This document shows, piece by piece, positions 44,842-52,268 of a DNA stretch of 64,000 bases (positions are counted from its first letter, which is position 1; the number at the start of each line of letters is the position of its first letter). Made by a program: the position numbers and the translations under genes. The notes under the pieces are model-generated. The model made no database searches. It worked only from the letters and a program-made list of their open reading frames with translations, and was not told the DNA's origin. The DNA is taken from contig CAVZIL010000001.1 of the NCBI GenBank assembly GCA_963775505.1, positions 434,001 through 498,000 of the forward strand, in the 5' to 3' direction. Source of the stretch: JAIBJN01 sp963775505 (GTDB lineage Bacteria; Actinomycetota; Thermoleophilia; Gaiellales; Gaiellaceae).

Positions 44842-46717
44842 TGGCCTCCAGCGCCTCCGGGTTCTCCACGGACGAGAGGTCGCCCGGATCCGTGCCGAGC
44901 GCCTTCGCACGGACTGCGCGGCGTACGATCTTCGCGCTCCTCGTCTTCGGGAGGGCGGGCACGAAGACGACGCGGTCGGGCCTGAACGCCTTCCCGAGCA
45001 CGCCGGCGGCGGTCGCCGCGACCTCGGCGGCGAGCTCCTCGCTCGGGTCGAAGCCGGGCGCGGCGACGCAGAAGACCCACGCCACCTCGCCCTTGACGTC
45101 GTGGGGAATCCCGACCGCGGCCGCCTCGGAGACGGCGGGGTGCGCGACGGCGGCGGACTCGAGCTCGGCGGGGCCGATGCGCTTGCCTGCGATGTTGAGG
45201 GTGTCGTCGGAGCGGCCGTGCAGGAACCAGTAGCCGTCCTCGTCCACCGACGCCCAGTCGCCGTGCACCCAGACGCCCGGGAAGCGGCGCCAGTACGCGT
45301 CCAGGTAGCGCTCGGGGTCGCGCCAGAAGCCCCTCGTCATCCCGGGGAACGGACGGCGGCAGACCAGCTCCCCGACCTCGCCGGTGCCGATCAGCGACGC
45401 GCCCTCGGCGTCGACGACGTCCATCGCCATGCCGAGCGCCGGCCCGCCGAGCGAGCACTCCTTGATCGGGATCGCCGGCGTGGGCGAGAGGAAGCAGGCG
45501 GCGACCTCGGTGCCGCCCGAGCAGTTGATGATCGGCACGCGACCGCCGCCGACCCGCTCGAAGAGCCACCGGTAGGGGTCGGGGTTCCACGGCTCGCCGG
45601 TCGTCACGACGATCCGCAGCGAGGACAGGTCGGTCTCGGGCTCGCCGTGCGGGATGAGCGCCCGGACGAGCGTCGGCGAGAGTCCGAGCACCGAGACGCG
45701 CTCGTCCTCGACCAGGCGCCAGAGCCGGTCGGGAGGCCGGTCGGGCGCTCCCTCGGCAAAGACGAGCGTGCAACCGAGGGCGCCGCCCCCGACCACGGTC
45801 CACGGGCCCATGATCCAGCCCAGGTCCGTGGAGAAGTGGAGGACGTCGTCGGGGTGGACGTCGGCCTGGTAGGCGACCTCGCGCGTGATCGAGACGAGGA
45901 AGCCGCCCTGGACGTGGAGCACGCCCTTGGGCTTCCCGGTCGTCCCCGAGGTGTACGTGAGCAGGTACGGGTGCTCGCTCGCGACCTCGAGCGGCGGCAG
46001 CTCGCCGGGGCTCTCCTCCACGATCGCGCCCCAGCCGGCGTCCCGCTCCCACGTGACGACGTGCTCGACGGACGGCGCCTGACGTGCCGCCTCCTCCACC
46101 GTCTCGCGCATCGCGAGCCGGGCACCCCGCCGCAGCGAGTAGTCGGCGGTGATCACGACCTTCGCCTCGGAGTCCTGGAGCCGCTGCGCCACGGCGGGCG
46201 CGGCGAAGCCCGAGAAGAGCGGCACCTGCACGGCGCCGACGTGGGCGCAGGCATGGGACGCGACCGCGACCTCGGGGCACATCGGCAGGTAGATCGCCAC
46301 GCGGTCGCCGGGCTCGACGCCGAGCCGCACGAGACCCTCGGCGAGCCGCGTCACGTCCCGCGACAGCTCGGCGAAGGTGAGCTCGCGCCGCGAGCCGTCC
46401 TCGCCGGCGAACACCGCACCGGTCCGCTCCGGGTCTCGCTCCGCCCAGCGGTGGACGCAGTTTCGCGCGATCGAGACGGTCGCGCCCGGGAACCAGGTCG
46501 TCCACTCGGGCCCGCGCGAGTCGTCGTAAACCCGCTCCCAGGGCCGGGAGAACTCGAGGCCGAGGTCCTCGACCGCCGCGGGCCAGAACCAGTCCGGCTC
46601 GTCCTGCGAGCGGCGGACGAGCTCCCAGTAGCTCTCGACGCCGTGCCGGCGCATCAGCCGGACGACGTTCGCGCGCTCGAGCGTCTCCTCGTCCGGCGTC
46701 CACACGACCTCGGCCAT
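44825..46717 (-). CDS. Acyl-CoA synthetase (acetyl-CoA synthetase-like, AMP-binding)
   Basis: 630 residues. TYTSGTTGKPKGVLH is the P-loop, CSGGTEVAACF the A5 region, WVHGDWASVDEDGYWFLHGRSDDTLNIAGKRIGPAELE the hinge region and LPKTRSAKIVRRAVR the C-terminal catalytic Lys. The N-terminal extension (WELVRRSQDEPDWFW, GATVSIARNCVHRW) is of the ACS type. It activates a carboxylate with ATP and CoA; acetate, propionate or a longer acid are all possible. It is divergent from the tetR gene with its palindromic operators. Confidence 0.93.
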   Translation of the reverse strand: MAEVVWTPDEETLERANVVRLMRRHGVESYWELVRRSQDEPDWFWPAAVEDLGLEFSRPWERVYDDSRGPEWTTWFPGATVSIARNCVHRWAERDPERTGAVFAGEDGSRRELTFAELSRDVTRLAEGLVRLGVEPGDRVAIYLPMCPEVAVASHACAHVGAVQVPLFSGFAAPAVAQRLQDSEAKVVITADYSLRRGARLAMRETVEEAARQAPSVEHVVTWERDAGWGAIVEESPGELPPLEVASEHPYLLTYTSGTTGKPKGVLHVQGGFLVSITREVAYQADVHPDDVLHFSTDLGWIMGPWTVVGGGALGCTLVFAEGAPDRPPDRLWRLVEDERVSVLGLSPTLVRALIPHGEPETDLSSLRIVVTTGEPWNPDPYRWLFERVGGGRVPIINCSGGTEVAACFLSPTPAIPIKECSLGGPALGMAMDVVDAEGASLIGTGEVGELVCRRPFPGMTRGFWRDPERYLDAYWRRFPGVWVHGDWASVDEDGYWFLHGRSDDTLNIAGKRIGPAELESAAVAHPAVSEAAAVGIPHDVKGEVAWVFCVAAPGFDPSEELAAEVAATAAGVLGKAFRPDRVVFVPALPKTRSAKIVRRAVRAKALGTDPGDLSSVENPEALEAIARAV

Positions 46718-46746
46718 GGCGGGCGAAGTCTAGACTTCCTTGACAC

Positions 46747-46786
46747 TGAGTGAACGCTCACCCATAATTGAGCGAGCGCTCACTCA
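46747..46786 (+). promoter_or_regulatory. Two 18-base TetR-type operators
   Basis: TGAGTGAACGCTCACCCA (46747-46764) and TGAGCGAGCGCTCACTCA (46769-46786) are near-perfect palindromes of the same consensus, centred 22 bases apart. The second ends on the first base of the tetR start codon. They lie between the divergent acyl-CoA synthetase and tetR genes and fit autorepression, possibly of both. Confidence 0.75.
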
Positions 46787-47424
46787 TGATGGAGACGATC
46801 GAGACCAGGCCCACGCTCCGGCGCCGCATCGTCGAGGCGGCCGACGCGCTCATCCGCGAGCACGGCCTGGCCGGGGCGACGACCCGTGAGATCGCCAAGG
46901 CGGCGGGCTGCGCGGAGGGTTCCATCTACGTGCATTTCGCGGACAAGATCGACCTCGTCATCGCGGTGGTCGTCGAGCGCGAGCCGTACTTCGCCGCGCT
47001 CCTCGAGCTGCCCTCGAAGGCCGGCGAGGGAACGGTCGAGGACAACCTCGTGCCCTGGGTCGAGGAGGTCGTGAGCCTCATCCGCGAGAACCAGCCGATC
47101 TTCTTCGCGCTGATGGGCGACCGAAACGTCTTCCAGCGCTTCAAGGCCAGGATTCGCGAGCGACAGACCGGTCTCGTCGCCGTCTTCAACGCCGCGTCCG
47201 ACTACGTGCGTGCCGAGCAGGCGCTGGGCCGCATCGACGCGGGCGTCGAGTCCGGGGTCGTCGCCACGATTCTCATCGGAGCCGCCCGCGACCACACCTT
47301 CACACCCGCCCTCACGGACGCCGCGGCGGCGCCGGACGAGGGGTTTGCGCGGGCCCTCGTTCACACCGTCGTCCACGGCCTGGCGCCGGCAGCCGGTACC
47401 AGCGCCGAGGAGGAAGCCTCGTGA
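46786..47424 (+). CDS. TetR family transcriptional regulator
   Basis: 212 residues from the ATG at 46786 (another ATG follows at 46789). The N-terminal HTH is RRRIVEAADALIREHGLAGATTREIAKAAGCAEGSIYVHFADK. The C-terminal ligand domain (about 60-205) is helical and not assignable to a ligand. Its stop overlaps the GTG of an MFS efflux gene, so it probably controls that pump through the two operators at its own start. Confidence 0.92.
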   Translation: MMETIETRPTLRRRIVEAADALIREHGLAGATTREIAKAAGCAEGSIYVHFADKIDLVIAVVVEREPYFAALLELPSKAGEGTVEDNLVPWVEEVVSLIRENQPIFFALMGDRNVFQRFKARIRERQTGLVAVFNAASDYVRAEQALGRIDAGVESGVVATILIGAARDHTFTPALTDAAAAPDEGFARALVHTVVHGLAPAAGTSAEEEAS

Positions 47425-48854
47425 AAGCCCGCATCCTCGCCGACGAGAACCGCAAGTGGTGGACCCTGGGCGCGCTCGCGTTCGCGCTCTTCATGATCAT
47501 GCTCGACAACACGGTCGTGAACGTCGCGCTCCCGTCGATCCAGCGGGACCTCGGCGTCGGCCTCTCGGAGCTCGAGTGGACCGTGAACGCCTACGCGCTG
47601 ACGTTCGCCGTCTTCATGCTCACGGGCGGCAAGCTCGCGGACTTCTTCGGCAGGCGGCGGATCTTCCTGCTCGGGCTCGCGATCTTCACGCTCTCCTCGC
47701 TCGCCTGCGGGCTCGCGACCGGCGGCGAGATGCTGATCGGCGCCCGGACGGTTCAGGGCCTCGGCGCGGCGCTGATGCTGCCGGCAACGCTCTCGATCAT
47801 CTCCGCCACCTTCCCGGCGCACCAGCGCGGGATGGCGATCGGCATCTGGGCGGGCGTCTCGGCGATGGCGCTGGCGATCGGGCCGCTCATCGGCGGCCTC
47901 ATCACCGAGCACATCGACTGGAGCTGGATCTTCTTCGTCAACGTGCCGATCGGCGTCCTCGGCCTGCTCGTAGGCCGGATCGTGATCGACGAGTCGCGCG
48001 ACACCTCGGCCGAGCAGCGGCTCGATTTCCCGGGCCTCGCCGCCTCCGGCATCGGCCTGTTCGCGCTCACGTTCGCACTGATCGAGGCGAACTCCTACGG
48101 CTGGGCCGATCCCGTGATCGTCGGCCTCTTCGTGCTCTCCGCCGTGTCGCTCGTGACCTTTGTCCTGCTCGAGCGCCATCAGCGCTCGCCCCTGCTCGAC
48201 CTCTCGCTCTTCAGGAGCTCGACCTTCGCCGGGGCGAACGTCGTCGCGCTCCTCGTCACGCTCGCGATGTTCGGCGTCTTCTTCTTCATGTCGATCTACA
48301 TGCAGAACATCCTCGGCTACTCGGCGACGAAGACCGGCGCCGCCTTTCTGCCGCTGACGATCCTGATCATCCTCATCGCCCCGATCGCGGGGAAGTCGTC
48401 CGACCGCATCGGCTCGCGGGCCCTCATGACCGCGGGAATGCTCTGCCTCGCCGCGTCCCTCGTCGTCTTCTCGCGGCTCGGGCTCGACTCCAGCTTCTGG
48501 GACATCTTCCCGGGCCTGATCGTGGGGGGCTTCGGCATGGCGCTCGTGATGACTCCGATGACGGCCGCCGCGCTCGGCTCGGTGCCGGTCGAGAAGTCGG
48601 GCGTCGGCTCCGGCGTCCTCAACACGTTCCGCCAGGTCGGTGGGGCGCTCGGGATCGCCGTCATGGGCGCGATCGTGGCCTCCTACGTCGACCTGAACGG
48701 CGGCCTGCCCGACCCGTCCTCGTTCATCGACGGCTTCCAGGCCGCGCTACGGGTCAGCGCCGGGTTCGCGCTGCTCGGCGCCGTGATCGCGTTCGCCACG
48801 ATCCGCAAGCACCGCCACCTGGACGCCGGCGAGCTCGCAGAAGCTCCCGCCTAG
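47421..48854 (+). CDS. MFS drug transporter, DHA2 (14-helix) family
   Basis: 477 residues from a GTG coupled to tetR. The motif LDNTVVNVALPSIQRDLG is the DHA2 motif D1, GGKLADFFGRRRIFLLGLA motif A and GIWAGVSAMALAIGPLIGGLI motif C. About fourteen membrane helices. It would export cationic or hydrophobic drugs by proton antiport under TetR control. Confidence 0.94.
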   Translation: MKARILADENRKWWTLGALAFALFMIMLDNTVVNVALPSIQRDLGVGLSELEWTVNAYALTFAVFMLTGGKLADFFGRRRIFLLGLAIFTLSSLACGLATGGEMLIGARTVQGLGAALMLPATLSIISATFPAHQRGMAIGIWAGVSAMALAIGPLIGGLITEHIDWSWIFFVNVPIGVLGLLVGRIVIDESRDTSAEQRLDFPGLAASGIGLFALTFALIEANSYGWADPVIVGLFVLSAVSLVTFVLLERHQRSPLLDLSLFRSSTFAGANVVALLVTLAMFGVFFFMSIYMQNILGYSATKTGAAFLPLTILIILIAPIAGKSSDRIGSRALMTAGMLCLAASLVVFSRLGLDSSFWDIFPGLIVGGFGMALVMTPMTAAALGSVPVEKSGVGSGVLNTFRQVGGALGIAVMGAIVASYVDLNGGLPDPSSFIDGFQAALRVSAGFALLGAVIAFATIRKHRHLDAGELAEAPA

Positions 48855-48972
48855 TCAAGGACGGACCCCAGGTAGGCGAACGGTATGACCGCTCGGCGCG
48901 CGGTCAACGGGGTCCGAACGAGGGATGGACGAAACCGGCTCCGGAGCCGACGATTCGATCATGCTCGTTAAA

Positions 48973-49031
48973 GGCGACAACCCGGAGACTCCGGCTCTGC
49001 GGCCCAGCCGTGCCTCCGGGTTGGTGTCGCC
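48973..49031 (+). other. Structured 59-base intergenic element
   Basis: GGCGACA (48973-48979) pairs with TGTCGCC (49025-49031), and the adjacent ACCCGGAG (48980-48987) pairs with CTCCGGGT (49014-49021), giving a 15-base-pair helix with a three-base bulge. An inner CGGCT/AGCCG pair closes the loop. It could be the terminator of the MFS gene or a leader RNA. The rest of the 317-base gap 48855-49171 holds only this element and the promoter listed next. Confidence 0.5.
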
Positions 49032-49128
49032 GGGAATTGGCGCGCCTCCCGCACCCCTCTTGCCTGGCGTCTGGCAGAAGTGCGGAACGGTCTGACTATA
49101 GCCCAGTGGAACCGGAAGTCAAGTGGGC

Positions 49129-49161
49129 TTGTGAAGTAGTTTTTTGCTCGTATAGTTCACA
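49129..49161 (+). promoter_or_regulatory. Promoter and inverted TGTGAA/TTCACA repeat before the XRE-TPR gene
   Basis: TTGTGA (49129-49134) and TATAGT (49151-49156) with 16 bases between fit a housekeeping promoter. TGTGAA (49130-49135) and TTCACA (49156-49161) form an inverted repeat that brackets the -10 region, as an autoregulatory operator would. AGTAGGAG gives a ribosome binding site before the GTG at 49172. Confidence 0.5.
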
Positions 49162-49171
49162 GTAGGAGACC

Positions 49172-50512
49172 GTGCCCGAGTACGCCGCACTCACCCGCAT
49201 CGCAGCGCCCGCCCGCCCGTCGCTCGGCGAGCGCGTGCGCCAGCTTCGCATCGCCCGGGGGCTGACCCAGACCGACCTCGCCGGCTCGCGGTTCTCGAAG
49301 GAGTACGTGAGCCAGATCGAGCGCGGAAAGACGCGGCCGACGGCGGAGACGGTCGAGTGGCTTGCCGCGCAGCTCGGCGTCGACTCGACGTTCCTCGAGA
49401 CGGGGGTCTCCTCGAGCGAGCGCGAGCGCGTCGAGAGCGTGGTCGCGCGGGCCGAGGCCGCCATCGAGGCGAGCCAGTACGAGGACGCCGTCGCCGAGCT
49501 CGACCCGCTCGCTCCGACGCTCGCGAATCTCGCCGCGCCCGAGCTCGAGCTCCGCGCACTGCTCGCCGCGGCGTGGTCGCGTATGTACCTGGGCGAGATT
49601 CGGAAGGGGATCGAGATTCTCGATCACGCCCGCCGCATCGCCGACGAGCCGACGTTCACGGACGTCGACCGCGCGAACGTCCTCTACCACCTCGCCTGCT
49701 GCCGGTTCAAGCTCAACTCGATCTCGACGGCGCTGGCGCTCTACACGCAGGCGCTCGACCTCGTCGACCGCTCGCCGCTCCCCGCCGACCGGCTCCGCTC
49801 GCACATCTACGAGTGGCGCTCGCGCTGCTACCAGCGGCAGCGCGACTGGGCGGCCGCGCAGGAGGACGCCGAGCGGGCCCTCGAGTTGGCCGAGGCCCTC
49901 AACGACCGCCACACGATGGGCCACGTCTACTTCCAGTACTCGCTCATCGCCGAGCGGACCGGCAACTGGGTCCTCGCCCGCTCGTACGCGGAGAAGGCGA
50001 AGGCGATCTACGAGGAGTTCCGTGACCAGGCGAACGTCGGGAAGCTCCTGAACGAGATCGGCGCCCTCAACTTCCAGCTCGGGAAGCCCGAGGAGGCCAT
50101 CGCCTACCTGAAGCAGTCGTTCAAGGTCCTCATCGACGTCGGCGACGACATCGACGCCGCCCGCGTCATCAACTCGCTCGCCCAGGTGCACCTCGGCACC
50201 GGCAAGGTCGACCTCGCCGAGGAGCAGTCGCGCCAGGCGCTCGAGATGCTCGAGGGCCGGGTCGACCATCTGGACGAGATCGGCAACGCCCAGCTCGTGC
50301 TCGGGCGCTCGCTCATGGAGCAGAACCGGCTCGACGAGGCGGACGAGCAGCTCGCCGCCGCCGAGCGGAGCTTCGACCAGCTTTCCTCAGCCAGCCACCG
50401 CGCCAGGGCCTGGATGGCCCAGGGAGACCTGGCCGGACGGCGTGGCGACGACCGCCGGGCGGCCAGGCTCTATCGCTGCGCGGCCGAAGCGCTCCAGGAC
50501 TTCCACTTCTAG
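49172..50512 (+). CDS. XRE helix-turn-helix regulator with TPR domain (RRNPP-like architecture)
   Basis: 446 residues from a GTG. Residues about 16-72 form the HTH (LGERVRQLRIARGLTQTDLA then EYVSQIERGKTRPTAETVEW). From about 85 to the end lie about nine TPR-like helical pairs, such as LNEIGALNFQLGKPEEAIAY and NSLAQVHLGTGKVDLAEEQS. This is the architecture and size of NprR-type RRNPP receptors, whose TPRs bind a secreted, re-imported peptide. The stop codon overlaps the ribosome binding site of a 28-residue signal-peptide-like gene. RRNPP function is inferred from layout, not from identity. Confidence 0.9.
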   Translation: MPEYAALTRIAAPARPSLGERVRQLRIARGLTQTDLAGSRFSKEYVSQIERGKTRPTAETVEWLAAQLGVDSTFLETGVSSSERERVESVVARAEAAIEASQYEDAVAELDPLAPTLANLAAPELELRALLAAAWSRMYLGEIRKGIEILDHARRIADEPTFTDVDRANVLYHLACCRFKLNSISTALALYTQALDLVDRSPLPADRLRSHIYEWRSRCYQRQRDWAAAQEDAERALELAEALNDRHTMGHVYFQYSLIAERTGNWVLARSYAEKAKAIYEEFRDQANVGKLLNEIGALNFQLGKPEEAIAYLKQSFKVLIDVGDDIDAARVINSLAQVHLGTGKVDLAEEQSRQALEMLEGRVDHLDEIGNAQLVLGRSLMEQNRLDEADEQLAAAERSFDQLSSASHRARAWMAQGDLAGRRGDDRRAARLYRCAAEALQDFHF

Positions 50513-50526
50513 AAGGAGGTGAAGAC

Positions 50527-50613
50527 GTGAAGGTGAAGGCTCTCCTGACGCTGACCGCTCTGGTCGCGTTCCTCGCACCGCTGGCCGGCTTCGGCCACTT
50601 CGGCGGCCGCTAG
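50527..50613 (+). CDS. Tiny secreted-peptide gene, candidate signalling propeptide
   Basis: 28 residues from a GTG. AGAAGGAGGT (50511-50520) ends six bases before it, a near-perfect ribosome binding site that overlaps the stop of the regulator gene. The peptide has a basic start (MKVK), a hydrophobic core (ALLTLTALVAFLAPLA) and a polar tail GFGHFGGR. Cleavage after PLA would release that octapeptide. PapR, NprX and Rgg-associated SHP precursors share this size, charge pattern and position next to their receptor. Alternatives are a small membrane peptide or a leader peptide. The sequence of the tail matches no peptide I know. Confidence 0.72.
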   Translation: MKVKALLTLTALVAFLAPLAGFGHFGGR

Positions 50614-50963
50614 AAACCCGTCATCGACCGACGATCCAGGGAAAGGACGATTCGGGGCCCGCCCTCGATGCGTCCGCGGCCCTGCGGCGATGGCCTGTCG
50701 CCACGACGGCCAGGGAAGGATGGCTCGCTTCGGCGTCGAATCTCTCCGGCGCACGACCCGAGACACGCTTCGACTTCATGCACGAGCGTCCTTCCCTCCG
50801 TCCACTCGCACCGCTCCTCGGCGTTCTCGCGGCCATGTGGCTTGCCGCGCTCGCGCTCCTCGCCGAGCACGTCCTGTAGCGTTCCGGCCTGGACCGGCGG
50901 CCCGCCGCCGGCCGCAGGTAGTGTTTGCTTCACTTTCTGAAGCGAAGCGCGCGGAGGTGCGGA
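50614..50963. other. 350-base gap with a second small frame and a palindrome
   Basis: No conventional gene is visible on either strand. It holds the 33-residue frame listed separately and, just before the rhodanese gene, GCTTCA (50927-50932) with TGAAGC (50938-50943), an inverted repeat with a five-base spacer that could be an operator. Confidence 0.45.
50778..50879 (+). CDS. Possible second small hydrophobic peptide, 33 residues
   Basis: ATG at 50778. A basic start (MHERPSLRPL) precedes a hydrophobic stretch (LLGVLAAMWLAALALLA) and a short tail EHVL. It could be a second exported peptide or a one-helix membrane peptide. No ribosome binding site is visible, so evidence is weak. Confidence 0.35.
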   Translation: MHERPSLRPLAPLLGVLAAMWLAALALLAEHVL

Positions 50964-51815
50964 ATGGCGGAAGACGGATACGCGAACGCCGTGCTCGTCA
51001 CGACGGACTGGCTGGCGGAGCAGCTCGGCGAGGACGGGCTCGTCGTCGCCGAGGTCGACGAGAACCCCGACCTGTATGAGGAGGGCCACATTCCCGGAGC
51101 GGTCAAGCTGCACTGGCGGGACGACCTGCAGGACCCCGTCGAGCGGGACATCGTCGACCGTGAGACGTTCGAGCTCGTCCTCGGCGCCCGTGGGATCGGC
51201 AACTCGACGACGGTCGTCCTCTACGGCGACAAGAACAACTGGTTCGCGGCGTACGCGTACTGGTACCTGAAGGTCTACGGCCACGCCGACGTCCGCATCC
51301 TCGACGGTGGCCGCCAGAAGTGGATCGACGAGCAGCGGGAGCTGACCACCGACGTCCCGTCGCCCGCCGCTCAGACGTACTCGGCGAAGGAGCGCGACGA
51401 GACGATCAGGGCCTACCGTGACCAGGTCCGTGAGTGGCTCGAGGCCGGCGGCGTGTCGCTCGTCGACGTGCGCTCGCCGGGCGAGTACGCCGGCGAGCTG
51501 ATCGCGCCGCCCGGCTACGAGCAGGAGGGCGCCCAGCGCGCCGGGCACATCCCCACGGCCGTCTCGATCCCGTGGGCGAGCGCCGTCCGGGACGACGGGA
51601 CCTTCAAGGGCGCCGATGAGCTCCGCGAGCTCTACGAGACGCGGGGCGTGACCCCGGCGCAGCCCGTGACGGCCTACTGCCGGATCGGGGAGCGAAGCGC
51701 ACACACGTGGTTCGTGCTCCGCGAGCTCCTCGGGTACGAGGACGTGCGCAACTACGACGGCTCGTGGACCGAGTGGGGGAACCTCGTCGACGTGCCGATC
51801 GAGAAGGGCTCGTAA
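50964..51815 (+). CDS. Thiosulfate sulfurtransferase (two-domain rhodanese)
   Basis: 283 residues from the ATG at 50964; GCGGAGG precedes it. The inactive N-terminal rhodanese domain has EVDENPDLYEEGHIPGAVKLHW and the C-terminal one VSLVDVRSPGEYAGE with the active-site loop YCRIGERSAHTW; Cys is the sulfur carrier. The CRxGxR loop fits thiosulfate sulfurtransferases (SseA/CysA type). An upstream ATG near 50925 was rejected because the ribosome binding site and homology begin at MAEDGYANAVL. Confidence 0.92.
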   Translation: MAEDGYANAVLVTTDWLAEQLGEDGLVVAEVDENPDLYEEGHIPGAVKLHWRDDLQDPVERDIVDRETFELVLGARGIGNSTTVVLYGDKNNWFAAYAYWYLKVYGHADVRILDGGRQKWIDEQRELTTDVPSPAAQTYSAKERDETIRAYRDQVREWLEAGGVSLVDVRSPGEYAGELIAPPGYEQEGAQRAGHIPTAVSIPWASAVRDDGTFKGADELRELYETRGVTPAQPVTAYCRIGERSAHTWFVLRELLGYEDVRNYDGSWTEWGNLVDVPIEKGS

Positions 51816-51863
51816 CCGTCCGCCCGTGTACCCTCGGCTCGTCGTCGAGCCCGGGGGTGCGCC

Positions 51864-52268
51864 GTGCTGAAGGAGTTCAAGGAGTTCCTCCTCCGCGGGA
51901 ACCTGATCGAGATCGCGGTCGGGCTCGTGCTCGCGCTCGCCTTCACGGCGGTGGTGACCTCGCTCGTGGAGGATCTGATCACGCCGCTGATCGCGGCCGT
52001 CTTCGGCCAGCCCGACTTCTCCGGGCTCACGTTCGAGATCAACGACAGCGTGTTCCGCTACGGCGAGTTCCTCAACGCGGTTCTCGCCTTCGTGCTCGTC
52101 GCGGCCGTGCTCTTCTTCCTCGTCGTGAAGCCGACGAACGCGCTGGCCAAGCGACGGCCGGCCCCGGAGGAGGCGGCGACGCGCGAGTGCCCCGAGTGCC
52201 TCAGCGAGATTCCGGCGGCCGCGCGGCGCTGCGCCTTCTGCACGTCGGAGGTGGGATCGTCGGCTTGA
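51864..52268 (+). CDS. mscL: Large-conductance mechanosensitive channel with C-terminal zinc ribbon
   Basis: 134 residues from a GTG. LKEFKEFLLRGNLIEIAVGLVLALAFTAVV is the MscL TM1, with the gate region, and FLNAVLAFVLVAAVLFFLVV is TM2. The C-terminal tail contains ECPECLSEIPAAARRCAFC, a four-Cys zinc ribbon replacing the usual helical bundle. The channel relieves osmotic downshock. The TGA overlaps the TTG of the proline racemase gene. Confidence 0.94.
   Translation: MLKEFKEFLLRGNLIEIAVGLVLALAFTAVVTSLVEDLITPLIAAVFGQPDFSGLTFEINDSVFRYGEFLNAVLAFVLVAAVLFFLVVKPTNALAKRRPAPEEAATRECPECLSEIPAAARRCAFCTSEVGSSA

Noticed and set aside
49137..49150. T-run at 49140-49145 as a terminator tail
   Set aside because: There is no G/C stem directly before it, and it fits the spacer between -35 and -10 boxes of the regulator promoter.
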